Assembly (NCBI GenBank): GCA_001465015.1
Contig: LNEO01000122.1
Location: 47,389-111,388, forward strand
Reading direction: 5' to 3'
Length of the DNA stretch: 64,000 nucleotides
Source of the DNA: Deltaproteobacteria bacterium Ga0077539
GTDB lineage: Bacteria; Myxococcota_A; Polyangia; Polyangiales; Ga0077539
Shown here: piece after piece, positions 27,133-35,496 of the stretch
How positions within the stretch are numbered: the first letter of the stretch is position 1
Layout: every line of letters begins with the position of its first letter
Translations under genes and position numbers: made by a program
The notes under the pieces: generated by a model
What the model saw: the letters and a program-made list of their open reading frames with translations, nothing else
What the model was told of the DNA's origin: nothing
The model's database searches: none

Positions 27133-27149
27133 GCGGCGCGACTCGCCGC
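27133..27149. terminator. Hairpin between phaC and the pseudokinase
   Basis: GCGGCG at 27133-27138 pairs with CGCCGC at 27144-27149 across a 5-base loop in the convergent gap. There is no T-tract, so termination is suggested only by position. Confidence 0.35.
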
Positions 27150-27163
27150 GGCAGCGAGCTGGC

Positions 27164-28972
27164 TCAGACACCCATGCCGACGTGAGCGCTCACGAGCGCG
27201 CCGCTCGTCTCGCTCTGCGTGTTGCGAACGTACTCGTCGACGCCCCCCGCGCTGAGGGTGTTGGCCAGGCGCTCGAGCTCGTCCGCGAGCTGCCGCGCCG
27301 TGGGTCGGTGCTCTGGCTTCTTCGCGAGGCAGCGCATCACGATTTCGGCCAGGGCCGGCGACACGTTGCGCACGAGCGACGAGAGCGGCTTCGGCTCGTC
27401 GCTCTCGTGCGCCTTGAGCCAACCAGCGCCCGTCGTTCGGTCAAACGGCGCCCTTCCCGCGAGCGCGCGGTACATCACGAGCCCTGCAGCGTAGACGTCG
27501 GACGACACGCCGATCGTCCCGTCCGCGACGAACTCGGGCGAGACGTACGCTGGGTCGACGCCGGACAAAATCGCGGTTTCGTTGCGCACGCTCGACTGAG
27601 AGCTGCGGATCGCGCCGAACCCGAGCATGCGCACCCCCGGAGAAAACCCGCTCAGCATCACGCTCGCCGGCGACAGCGAGCCGTGCAAGAGCCCCGCGTT
27701 GTGCGCTGCAGCAAGCCCGCTGGCGACCAGCGCTCCCATCCGGGCGACGATCGGCGACGGGAGCGGGCCTTGCTGCGCGAGCCACGCTTCGATCGTCACG
27801 CCCGGGACGTACTCCATCGCCTGAACGAGGACGCCGTCCTCGGTGAGGTCGATATGCACGGTGCGAACGAACACCGCGTCTCGGATGGACGAGAACACAT
27901 CGACCGTGCCGAGCATGCGGTGAAACTCATCGAGCTCTGCGGCCGACGTCGCCTGCGCCACCCGCAACACGACGCGCCCGTCGGTCAGCTTGTCGTCCGC
28001 GAGCCAGACAGACCGTCCCACGTTGAGCGGCGCGTCCACGACGAAGCGCGCTCCGACGATCGTTCCCGGCGTGATCGTGCGACGACCTTGCGCGCCGAGC
28101 GCGAGCTTGGCGAGGGCGAGAGAGAGCTCTTTGGTGCGGCGCTGCACAACCACGTCGAGCTGCTGGTTGAGCCGCCCGATCTCGCGAACGTGCTCGTTTG
28201 ACGCCGCGAGCTGCTCGGCGAGCTCGCGCTCGAGGTTCTCGCGGGCAGCGTTTTGCGTGAGCTCGGTGCGAACGACCGCCGCGAGCAGGTGCGACGTGAT
28301 GCGCGACCACAGAAAGCTGAGAAGCCCTGCGCCGAACACGGTGACGATCGCTGCGCCTCGCAGCGCTGGATCGGGCTGCGTGTTCGCGATGGCGAACGAC
28401 AGGAGCGACGCGGCGACCATGTTCAGCGCGAAGGCCCCACGTGCGTCTTGGATCGCGATGGCCGAGGCGAGCGACGCGAGGAGGTAGAAGCCATAGCCCT
28501 TGTGGCTGCGCTGCGCGTTTGCGGAGATCAACGCTCCAAACAGCGGATAGAAGCGCAGCAGCGCCTCGAAGAGCGCCAACCTCCACGTACTGTTGCGAAG
28601 CTCACGAACAGTGGCGGTCACCGCGGCGAGCACGATCGCGGCGAACGCCGCCGCGACTCCGTGCAGCTTCGTCAGGGTGTCCAGCCAGAGCGCCGAGCTC
28701 TCGTCCACGCGCGGAAGGCCTGTGAAATACGCGGCGGACGCGAGGTGAATCACCAGCAGCGAGGGCAGGACCCACTTGAGGTGTGCGGCCTGCACCTGCA
28801 CTCGCCGCTCGTCGAACAGCGCCCGCCCCGCGTCGCTCAGCGCGGCGCGCGGCTCGATCGCCCGCCATACACGGAGCCACCACGAGGGCTGTGTGTTCTG
28901 CTCGGATGGTGGATCGGATCGCACGAGATCACCGGCAGGGTACAGCCAGATGGAGCGCCGCTGGTAGGGCAA
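27164..28972 (-). CDS. Membrane-anchored protein kinase-like protein (probable pseudokinase)
   Basis: A 602-residue protein. Residues about 65-235 hold several membrane helices, followed by a coiled coil (NLERELAEQLAASNEHVREIGRL cut at about 245-290) and a kinase-like domain (about 310-570). Catalytic signatures are lost: the VAIK lysine is Arg (VVLRV), the HRD loop reads LLHGSLSPASV and DFG reads LGFGAI. Structural parts remain: YVSPEF, SSDVYAAGLVMYRAL and a HRPTA end. It may be an allosteric or scaffold receptor. The start is a TTG; a GTG at codon 17 is possible. It is probably monocistronic. Confidence 0.8.
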   Translation of the reverse strand: MPYQRRSIWLYPAGDLVRSDPPSEQNTQPSWWLRVWRAIEPRAALSDAGRALFDERRVQVQAAHLKWVLPSLLVIHLASAAYFTGLPRVDESSALWLDTLTKLHGVAAAFAAIVLAAVTATVRELRNSTWRLALFEALLRFYPLFGALISANAQRSHKGYGFYLLASLASAIAIQDARGAFALNMVAASLLSFAIANTQPDPALRGAAIVTVFGAGLLSFLWSRITSHLLAAVVRTELTQNAARENLERELAEQLAASNEHVREIGRLNQQLDVVVQRRTKELSLALAKLALGAQGRRTITPGTIVGARFVVDAPLNVGRSVWLADDKLTDGRVVLRVAQATSAAELDEFHRMLGTVDVFSSIRDAVFVRTVHIDLTEDGVLVQAMEYVPGVTIEAWLAQQGPLPSPIVARMGALVASGLAAAHNAGLLHGSLSPASVMLSGFSPGVRMLGFGAIRSSQSSVRNETAILSGVDPAYVSPEFVADGTIGVSSDVYAAGLVMYRALAGRAPFDRTTGAGWLKAHESDEPKPLSSLVRNVSPALAEIVMRCLAKKPEHRPTARQLADELERLANTLSAGGVDEYVRNTQSETSGALVSAHVGMGV

Positions 28973-29040
28973 CCAAGAGTCCGCGCAGGGCTGATCGACG
29001 GGTGCAGTCTGCCTGTCGCTCGGCGGTCAATCGCAGCGGA

Positions 29041-29358
29041 TTATGCGTTTCGGACGGGATTTCCACGGTCGTCGAACGCAACGCCGCGAACCTCGAGTTC
29101 TCGACGCACCGCGAGTCGCTCGGTCGAGTACTCGTTGAAGTGCCCCCACACGACGTACCAGGCCACGGACGCGAGCCCGATCGCAGTGATCGCGACGAGC
29201 AACGCGGCGAGTCCGTTGACGAAGTACCACGCGACGGGCGCCAGCAGCACGGTGACCGCGAGGTACGGCGCGCGCTGTTGGTCGCGTGCGAGGGAAGTGA
29301 TGTTTCGGTCGAGCCAATCGAGTCGCTCGAGGAGCACCTTCGTGCGGTCTTTGGTCAT
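29041..29358 (-). CDS. Small two-helix membrane protein
   Basis: A 105-residue protein: an N-terminal helical cap (LLERLDWLDRNITSL), two hydrophobic segments around residues 32-70 (VTVLLAPVAWYFVNG and VAITAIGLASVAWYVVWG), then a basic tail. The ATG has GAGGAA upstream. No family recognised. It follows the response-regulator kinase by 70 bases and may belong to that operon. Confidence 0.6.
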   Translation of the reverse strand: MTKDRTKVLLERLDWLDRNITSLARDQQRAPYLAVTVLLAPVAWYFVNGLAALLVAITAIGLASVAWYVVWGHFNEYSTERLAVRRELEVRGVAFDDRGNPVRNA

Positions 29359-29428
29359 AGAACATTCCTCGAGCGGTCGCGCGACCCGGTCGAGCGCCTC
29401 GGGGCTCGCCCAGGCGCCGCGGACCGTA

Positions 29429-30910
29429 TCATGTCGCAAACGCCGGAAGTCGCACCGCGACTCGCGTCCCTTTTGCTTCGGCAGAGTCGATGAGCACCGC
29501 GCCGCCGTGGCGCTGGACGATCTGTCGGACGATCGTGAGCCCGAGGCCGGTGCCCGCGGGCTTTGTGGTGAAGAACGGCTCGTAGATTCGCGCGAGCGTC
29601 GCCTCGGGAATCCCACGTCCATCATCGCGAACGGCGGCGAGGACCGTGGGCGTCGGCCCCTCCTCTCGCTCGACAGAGACCTCGATGACGCCATGCTCGG
29701 CCGACGCCTCGAGCGCGTTCACGACGAGGTTGTGAAAGACCTGCTCGAGCCGCTCGCGATCTCCGCGCGCGGTCGCCTGCGCGAAGCGACGCTCGACGGT
29801 GATGCCTCGAGCGCTGGCGATCGGCTCGTGCAAAGACAAGACTCGCTCGAGCAGCGCGACGAGGTCGACCGGCTCTCGTGCGATCGGGCGCGGCCGCGCG
29901 AGCTCGAGAAAATCGCCGAGCAGGTGCTCGAGCCGCTTGAGCTCGGAGGCCACGATCTCGACGCGCGCCTTGAGCGGCGAGCGATCGTCGCCGTCGGGCA
30001 AGCGGTCGACGGCGCGACCAAGGAGGTGCAGCTGAAGCCCCGCAGCGTTGAGCGGGTTTCTGATTTCGTGTGCGAGGCCCGCGGCGAGCGTGCCCATATG
30101 CGCGAGGGCCTCGGACTCGGCCGCGCGACGCTCGAGCTCGAGTCGCTCGGTCACGTCGACGCCGGTGAGGTAGACGAGCGCGGCGCTCTTTGGCGAGCCT
30201 CCGGACGCCGGTGTGCCGTGCCATCGCACCGCGCGAAGACCGCTCTTCGCCACGAGCGACGCGTCGAACTCGATCGCGCCTTGCCCGCGCAAGACGGCGT
30301 CGACCCTCGTTCGGGCCGACGCGCGACTCTCGGCGGCGATGCACCGAATGAAGAAATCCGCTCCGACGAGCTCTTCGGACGGGACGCCGACGGTGTCACA
30401 AGCGCGACGGTTTGCCATGACCACGCGCGCGTCGCCGTCGAGCGCGAAGACCAGAACGCCCGTCGAATCCACGACGTCGCGGTAGCGCCGCTCGCTCTCG
30501 CCGAGCTGTCGCGACAGCGCCTCGCGCTCGGCCCGCAGCTGCACCTGCGACAGCGCGCGATCGACCGTCGCCACCAGCTCGCCCACGTTGAACGGCTTGA
30601 CGACGTACTGAAACGCGCCGACCCGAACCGCGGCGATCGCCGAGTCGATCGAAGCGTGGCCGGTCATCAGCAACACCTCGCCGTACGGGCACGCCGAACG
30701 CAGCGCAGGAACGAGCTCGTGCCCCGAAGTTTCCGGGAGGTTGACGTCGACGAACGCGAGGTCGAAGCCGCGACTGCGGGCGATCTCGAGTCCCGCGGCC
30801 GCGCTCGGGACCACTTCGACAGCGAAGCCTCGCTCTTCGAAGAGCTCGACGAGATTGTCGGCGAGCTCCCGATTGTCGTCGATCACGAGGAGCCTCGGAC
30901 GTCCGGTCAT
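29429..30910 (-). CDS. Response regulator/sensor histidine kinase (REC-PAS-HisKA-HATPase)
   Basis: A 493-residue soluble protein. An N-terminal receiver (residues 1-120; LAFVDVNLP with the phospho-Asp, VVKPFN) precedes a PAS domain (about 140-255), a HisKA domain with LAHEIRNPLN and a HATPase with NLVVNALEAS, DDGRGIP, PFFTTKPAGTGLGL. A receiver-first kinase receives a phosphoryl group and then tunes its own kinase output. It overlaps the upstream kinase gene by ATGA, so the pair probably works as one relay. Confidence 0.9.
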   Translation of the reverse strand: MTGRPRLLVIDDNRELADNLVELFEERGFAVEVVPSAAAGLEIARSRGFDLAFVDVNLPETSGHELVPALRSACPYGEVLLMTGHASIDSAIAAVRVGAFQYVVKPFNVGELVATVDRALSQVQLRAEREALSRQLGESERRYRDVVDSTGVLVFALDGDARVVMANRRACDTVGVPSEELVGADFFIRCIAAESRASARTRVDAVLRGQGAIEFDASLVAKSGLRAVRWHGTPASGGSPKSAALVYLTGVDVTERLELERRAAESEALAHMGTLAAGLAHEIRNPLNAAGLQLHLLGRAVDRLPDGDDRSPLKARVEIVASELKRLEHLLGDFLELARPRPIAREPVDLVALLERVLSLHEPIASARGITVERRFAQATARGDRERLEQVFHNLVVNALEASAEHGVIEVSVEREEGPTPTVLAAVRDDGRGIPEATLARIYEPFFTTKPAGTGLGLTIVRQIVQRHGGAVLIDSAEAKGTRVAVRLPAFAT

Positions 30911-31686
30911 CGCTCGTCCTCTGCGATCAAGAGAGAGAGATCGAAGCGCGCGCCTCGCTCGCTGGGGACGAAGGTGAGGTCGCCCCCCTGCGCACGCGCG
31001 AACGAGCGAGCGATGGCGAGGCCGAATCCGTGGCCGGCGTCCGAAAACGTGGCGCCGAGAGAAAACAACCGTACGCTCGTGGCCGGGTCGATCCCTGGAC
31101 CGTCATCTTGCATCGAGAGCACGATGTAGGGACTCTCGACGCGAGCGCGCAAGGTCACCGTCGCCGAGCCCCCCGCCGCCGCGAAGGAGTTGCGCAGCAG
31201 ATTGCTGAGAATCTGCCGAGTGCGACGCGGATCAACGAGCACGCGGCCCTCGCACGAGCGGACCTCGAGCCGCAGCGAGTCGGGCAGCGCGGCGTCTTCG
31301 ATGGCTTGCGAGAGCAGAGGCTCGAGCAGCACGGGCTCTCGCGAGATGGGCCGCGCGGAGCCGGCCTCGACCATGTCGCCGACGATGCGCGTCGCGAGCG
31401 CGATCTGTCGCTGAATCTTCGCGACGTGATCGCTCGCGCGCTTGTCGTTCGACGTGCGCGACTCGAGGATCGACGCGCTCGTCGCGACGACGGCCAAGGG
31501 GTTGCGCAGCTCGTGCGCCGCCGATCCCGCGACGCGCCCGGCCGCGACGTTCGCGGCAAATGGCGCGAGCAGCGCTTGGACCGCGGGACGCGCGGCGATG
31601 ACATCACTCGGGTCGCGTCCGAGCGCCGCGGCGACAGCGTCGCACACGGCGCGGGCGAGCTCGTTGGGATCCGAAGGGTCGTGCAT
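30907..31686 (-). CDS. Sensor histidine kinase without obvious sensor domain
   Basis: A 259-residue kinase with a short N-terminal helical region, HisKA motif AAHELRNPLAV, and HATPase motifs ILSNLLRNSF, DDGPGIDP and GHGFGLAIAR. No membrane helix or PAS/GAF is seen, so input probably comes through a partner protein. The ATG at 31686 was preferred as the first with coding character. It overlaps the receiver-kinase by ATGA and is likely its phosphodonor. Confidence 0.88.
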   Translation of the reverse strand: MHDPSDPNELARAVCDAVAAALGRDPSDVIAARPAVQALLAPFAANVAAGRVAGSAAHELRNPLAVVATSASILESRTSNDKRASDHVAKIQRQIALATRIVGDMVEAGSARPISREPVLLEPLLSQAIEDAALPDSLRLEVRSCEGRVLVDPRRTRQILSNLLRNSFAAAGGSATVTLRARVESPYIVLSMQDDGPGIDPATSVRLFSLGATFSDAGHGFGLAIARSFARAQGGDLTFVPSERGARFDLSLLIAEDER

Positions 31687-31780
31687 GCTCTTGCGCGCGT
31701 CAGCGTCGGGAGTGTACGCGAGGCTTACCCCCGCGCGAGACGCTGTCCGCCGACCTCGCGATCGCCCACCCACTCCTACG

Positions 31781-32746
31781 ATGATCGAGCGAGGACGATT
31801 CGCCCCGACTCCGTCGGGCCGATTGCACATCGGCAGCGCACGAACTGCGCTTGCGTCACAGCTCGCCGCGCGCGCCCGCGGCGGCCGACACGTGCTGCGC
31901 GTCGAGGACCTCGATTCGGCGCGCACCAAGGCCGGGATGATCGACGCGATGATCGAGGATCTCGCGTGGGTCGGCGTCGAGTTCGACGAGGGATTTCGCT
32001 GCCAAGAGCGCCCGCATAGCCCCTATCTTCAGAGCGAGCGATCGGCGCTGTACCGCGCGGCGCTCGATGGTCTGCGCGAGCGCGGGATGGTGTTTCCCTG
32101 CGCGTGTTCGCGGGCGGACGTCGAGCAGGCCGCGACCGCGCCGCACGGCGCCGAGCCGATCTACTCGGGTCGCTGCCGGGCGCGCGCGGAAGGAGCGGTG
32201 TTCGACGAGGCGCGCATGAAGGGCAGGACCGTCGCGTGGCGATTCTGCGTGCGACCGGGCACGGTGTCGCTCGACGATGAAGTCGCGGGACGCTTCGAGC
32301 AGGACGTCCAGCGGGACGTCGGTGACTTCGTCGTGTTTCGCGCCGACAGCGTCGCCGCCTATCAGCTCGCGGTGGTGGTCGACGACATCACCATGGAGAT
32401 CACGCAGGTTGTGCGCGGGGCAGATCTTCTCGCGAGCACGCCCAGGCAGCTGCTGTTGTACGAGGCGCTGTTGGCGCCGGCCCCTCGCTTCGCGCACATT
32501 GGTCTGGTGGTGGATCACCGAGGCGAGCGGCTCGCCAAGCGCGCGAGAGGGCTCGCGATCGCCGAGCTGCGAGAGGCCGGCGCGGACCCGAAGGCTGTGC
32601 GCGACGCGCTCCTCCGATCGCTCGGGGCGGGGGACGACGCTGGGCCGTTTCGACTCGACCCGTCGATGGCGGCAGCGATCAGCCTGGAGGAGCTTCGGGG
32701 CAACGGTTTGCCGATGGATATCACCGCGAAACTCGAAGGCGTTTGA
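31781..32746 (+). CDS. gluQ: Glutamyl-Q tRNA(Asp) synthetase
   Basis: A 321-residue enzyme that activates glutamate and attaches it to queuosine in tRNA(Asp). It resembles a truncated GluRS lacking the anticodon-binding domain. Motifs: FAPTPSGRLHIGSA (HIGH-like, residues 8-21), zinc ligands C107, C109, Y128, C132 (CACS...YSGRC) and KRARG in place of KMSKS. Start is the ATG at 31781, immediately before the catalytic core. It is divergent from the kinase pair. Confidence 0.95.
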   Translation: MIERGRFAPTPSGRLHIGSARTALASQLAARARGGRHVLRVEDLDSARTKAGMIDAMIEDLAWVGVEFDEGFRCQERPHSPYLQSERSALYRAALDGLRERGMVFPCACSRADVEQAATAPHGAEPIYSGRCRARAEGAVFDEARMKGRTVAWRFCVRPGTVSLDDEVAGRFEQDVQRDVGDFVVFRADSVAAYQLAVVVDDITMEITQVVRGADLLASTPRQLLLYEALLAPAPRFAHIGLVVDHRGERLAKRARGLAIAELREAGADPKAVRDALLRSLGAGDDAGPFRLDPSMAAAISLEELRGNGLPMDITAKLEGV

Positions 32747-32843
32747 CCGCGCGTCGCCGTTGCATCGCGGGGCCGAACGCCGGTAGCGTGCGCCGCGCGC
32801 CGCGTTCGAAGGCGCAATGACGCGAAAGAGGAGCAGTGAAGCG

Positions 32844-34133
32844 ATGGCCGTCGATGTCGTGATGCCGCAGCTCGGCGAGAGCGTGGTCGAAGGGACGATC
32901 ACGAAGTGGCTCGTGAAGGAGGGTGGCGCGATCCAGAAGGATCAGCCGCTCGTGACGATTTCGACTGACAAGGCCGACACGGACGTTCCGTCGCCCGTGT
33001 CCGGCGTTGTGGTGAAGTTCGTCGCCGCCGAAGGCGAGACCGTCAAAGTCAACAGCACGATCGCCGTGATCGACGCCTCGGGCGCCGCGGTGGCGAGCGC
33101 ACCGGCGGTGGCCGCGCCTGTCGCGGCCTCCGCGACGAGCGACGCGGTCGACGCGGGCGGGCAGACATCGCCCGCAGTGCGCGCGCTCGCACGCGAGCAC
33201 AACGTCGATCTGTCTGCCGTCCGCGGCAGCGGCGAGAACGGAAGGATCACCAAGCAAGACGTGCTCGACGCGGCCGCAAGAAAGACTCCTGCGCCCCCCG
33301 TCGCGCCGGTCGCAACCCCAGCGGCGGCGCCCGCGCCGTCTCGCGTCGAGGCGGTCCAAGCGCTCGTTCAGAGCGCAGCGATCGCCGGTCCGCCCGCGAG
33401 CAAGACGTTCAAGCTGCCCGCGTACGTTCCGCAGCCTGGCGACGAGGTCGTCCCGTTCTCGCGTCGGCGCCGAATCATCGCCGAGCACATGGTGTACTCG
33501 AAGCAGACCTCGCCTCACGTGATGACGATCGCCGAGATCGACATGCACAAGGTCCACCGCCTTCGCGAGACGAAGAAGAACGAGCTCAAGGCGCAGGGGG
33601 TCAACCTCACCTACCTCGCGTTTATCGCAGCGGCGACCGCGCGCGCACTGAGGGAGAACCCCGTGATGAACGCCCGCGTGTTGAACGACGCGTTCGTCAA
33701 GCTCAAGCGCATTCACCTCGGGATCGCTGTCGAGACCAAGGAGGGGCTCATCGTTCCGGTCGTGCGCGATGCCGACGAGCTGACGGTGCGCGGGCTCGCG
33801 CGCGCCATCGACGACGTCGCCCTCAAGGCGCGTGACGGCAAGACGACTCCCGACGACCTCGCGGGCGCGACGTTCTCCATCAGCAACCCAGGGCTCAAGG
33901 GCAACTTTGTCGGCGCTGCGATCATCTCGCAGCCCAACGTCGGGATCTTGCGCATCGGCGAGATGGTCAAGCGCCCCGTCGTCGTCGAGCAAGACGGTCA
34001 GGACATGATCGCGATCCACCCGGTGATGTTCGCTGCGCTCTCGTACGATCACCGGATCGTCGACGGCGTCGCAGCCAACAGCTTTCTCTATCGCGTCACC
34101 GAGCTGCTCGAGAAGGCTGAGTTCGACGTCTGA
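32844..34133 (+). CDS. 2-oxoacid dehydrogenase E2 (dihydrolipoyl acyltransferase)
   Basis: A 429-residue E2 subunit. Lipoyl domain with the lipoylated Lys43 (STDKADT), an Ala/Pro linker, a peripheral subunit-binding domain (SPAVRALAREHNVDL, about 110-145), a second linker and the catalytic domain with DHRIVDG (H403) near the C terminus. It would transfer acyl groups to CoA in a pyruvate, branched-chain or oxoglutarate complex. GAGGAG lies 11 bases before the ATG; the ATG at 32817 is an alternative. No E1 or E3 is adjacent. Confidence 0.92.
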   Translation: MAVDVVMPQLGESVVEGTITKWLVKEGGAIQKDQPLVTISTDKADTDVPSPVSGVVVKFVAAEGETVKVNSTIAVIDASGAAVASAPAVAAPVAASATSDAVDAGGQTSPAVRALAREHNVDLSAVRGSGENGRITKQDVLDAAARKTPAPPVAPVATPAAAPAPSRVEAVQALVQSAAIAGPPASKTFKLPAYVPQPGDEVVPFSRRRRIIAEHMVYSKQTSPHVMTIAEIDMHKVHRLRETKKNELKAQGVNLTYLAFIAAATARALRENPVMNARVLNDAFVKLKRIHLGIAVETKEGLIVPVVRDADELTVRGLARAIDDVALKARDGKTTPDDLAGATFSISNPGLKGNFVGAAIISQPNVGILRIGEMVKRPVVVEQDGQDMIAIHPVMFAALSYDHRIVDGVAANSFLYRVTELLEKAEFDV

Positions 34134-34155
34134 TCGACAGCGTGGCCGACGGAGC

Positions 34156-35496
34156 TCAAGGGGTGTAGAACGTGATCACGTAGGGGCTCGACGGACGCTC
34201 GATGCCGATGAGCTGCGATCCGCCGGTCATGAACATGTTGCCCGAGCTGATACACGTCGCCATGCTCGCGCAGTCGCGTCGAAGCGCGAGGTTGCCAGAC
34301 GACGTCGAGACCGTCGCCATCCCTGCCGCCGAGCGCAGCGAGTAGTAGTCGTACTGACCGAAGGAGCCCAACCCTCCTCCGCTGCACGAGAGCCGGTCCA
34401 TCGCGCCGAGCGCCGCGACCGATCGAACCGCGCCGCCGCCCTCCATCACGAACGGATTGCCGCAGCGAGAATCGACGGACGTCTGCGTTCGGAGGCGAAG
34501 CGTGAACGCTCCCGCGCTGGTCGGACTGTACGAGTCGACGGCGATGTTGATGGTACGGGTGCCGATGCCGGTGATCGTCTCGGTGCGAAATACGATGCGC
34601 GAGCCCTTGTTGGCGCGGCCCATGTCGTCGTTGCAGATCGCCGCGGGTTGACCGCACATCGTGTTCGCGAAGAGCACCGGATCGACAGAGTCGCTCGCGC
34701 CCTGGGCCTCGACGAACAGATCGCGGTTCGACGGCCACACGACGGTGTACCAGAGCTCTCCGCCGGTCCCGAGGTCGCTGCGATTGCAGTAGCCCTGCAC
34801 CGTGCTCGGGACGCGCGCGTTGTTCGCGGTGAGCATCGCCACGCCAGAGGTCGTGAGATCGATGCGAATCGGCGCGCTGCAGGTCACGTTGGTCGGCGTC
34901 GTGCTCATGCACATCGGCGCGTCGTCGATCATCCCGTTGCAGTTGTTGTCGACCATGTCGCACACCTCGGCGGCCATGGGGTTGATCGCGCGGTTTCGAT
35001 CGTCGCAATCGCCGCGCTCGGCGCACATCTGTCCGCTGACCATGCGCGCAGGCGAACCGTCCATGTCCTCGTCGACCGGAGGATTGCTGCAGCGATTCGA
35101 GGTGCAGAGGTCTTGCGTGCAGGGGTTGCGATCGTCGCAATCTGCCGGGGCGCGACAGCCCGGCATCATGGTGGGAACGCACCCGCGCATCGGGACGCAC
35201 GTCGCGTCCGGACCGCACCGGGTGTTGTCCGGTGTGTTGACGCAGACGTTGGTGTTGCAGCGATCGATCGTGCACGGAATGCCATCGTCGCAGCCGGCGG
35301 TGCAACCCATCGGAACATCGACGACCGGCACATCGACCGGAGGCTCGACGGTGTCGACCTCGACGACGTCCGGCCGCGGACTCATCGTATCGCTGCTGCT
35401 ACCGCCGTCGCCACGCAGACGCCCGAGGTCGGGCTGCACGAGCACCGAGCAGCCAGAGAGCGCCGCGAGCGATACACCTACGATCGCGCGCCTCAC
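34156..35496 (-). CDS. Lipoprotein with MopE-type metal-binding motif
   Basis: A 446-residue lipoprotein (lipobox LSGC, Cys16) with Asp/Val/Pro-rich linkers, a Cys-rich block (about 60-130: CTAGCDDGIPCTIDRC and CDDRNPCTQDLC) and MVDNNCNGMIDDA, a variant of the putative metal-binding motif DGxDNDCDG. The rest is beta-rich. Such proteins are exported to the surface in myxobacteria. The GTG start overlaps the PEGA-gene stop (GTGA), so the two are coupled. Exact role unknown. Confidence 0.78.
   Translation of the reverse strand: MRRAIVGVSLAALSGCSVLVQPDLGRLRGDGGSSSDTMSPRPDVVEVDTVEPPVDVPVVDVPMGCTAGCDDGIPCTIDRCNTNVCVNTPDNTRCGPDATCVPMRGCVPTMMPGCRAPADCDDRNPCTQDLCTSNRCSNPPVDEDMDGSPARMVSGQMCAERGDCDDRNRAINPMAAEVCDMVDNNCNGMIDDAPMCMSTTPTNVTCSAPIRIDLTTSGVAMLTANNARVPSTVQGYCNRSDLGTGGELWYTVVWPSNRDLFVEAQGASDSVDPVLFANTMCGQPAAICNDDMGRANKGSRIVFRTETITGIGTRTINIAVDSYSPTSAGAFTLRLRTQTSVDSRCGNPFVMEGGGAVRSVAALGAMDRLSCSGGGLGSFGQYDYYSLRSAAGMATVSTSSGNLALRRDCASMATCISSGNMFMTGGSQLIGIERPSSPYVITFYTP

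Noticed and set aside
28253..31129. Very long open frame (about 950 codons) on the plus strand
   Set aside because: It runs antisense to the pseudokinase and kinase genes, is dominated by Arg, Glu and Asp and has no recognisable domain. It is an expected shadow in GC-rich DNA.
34921..35200. Tandem repeat in the Cys-rich lipoprotein
   Set aside because: The CDD.NPCT-like units are imperfect protein-level repeats of the domain, not a DNA tandem repeat.
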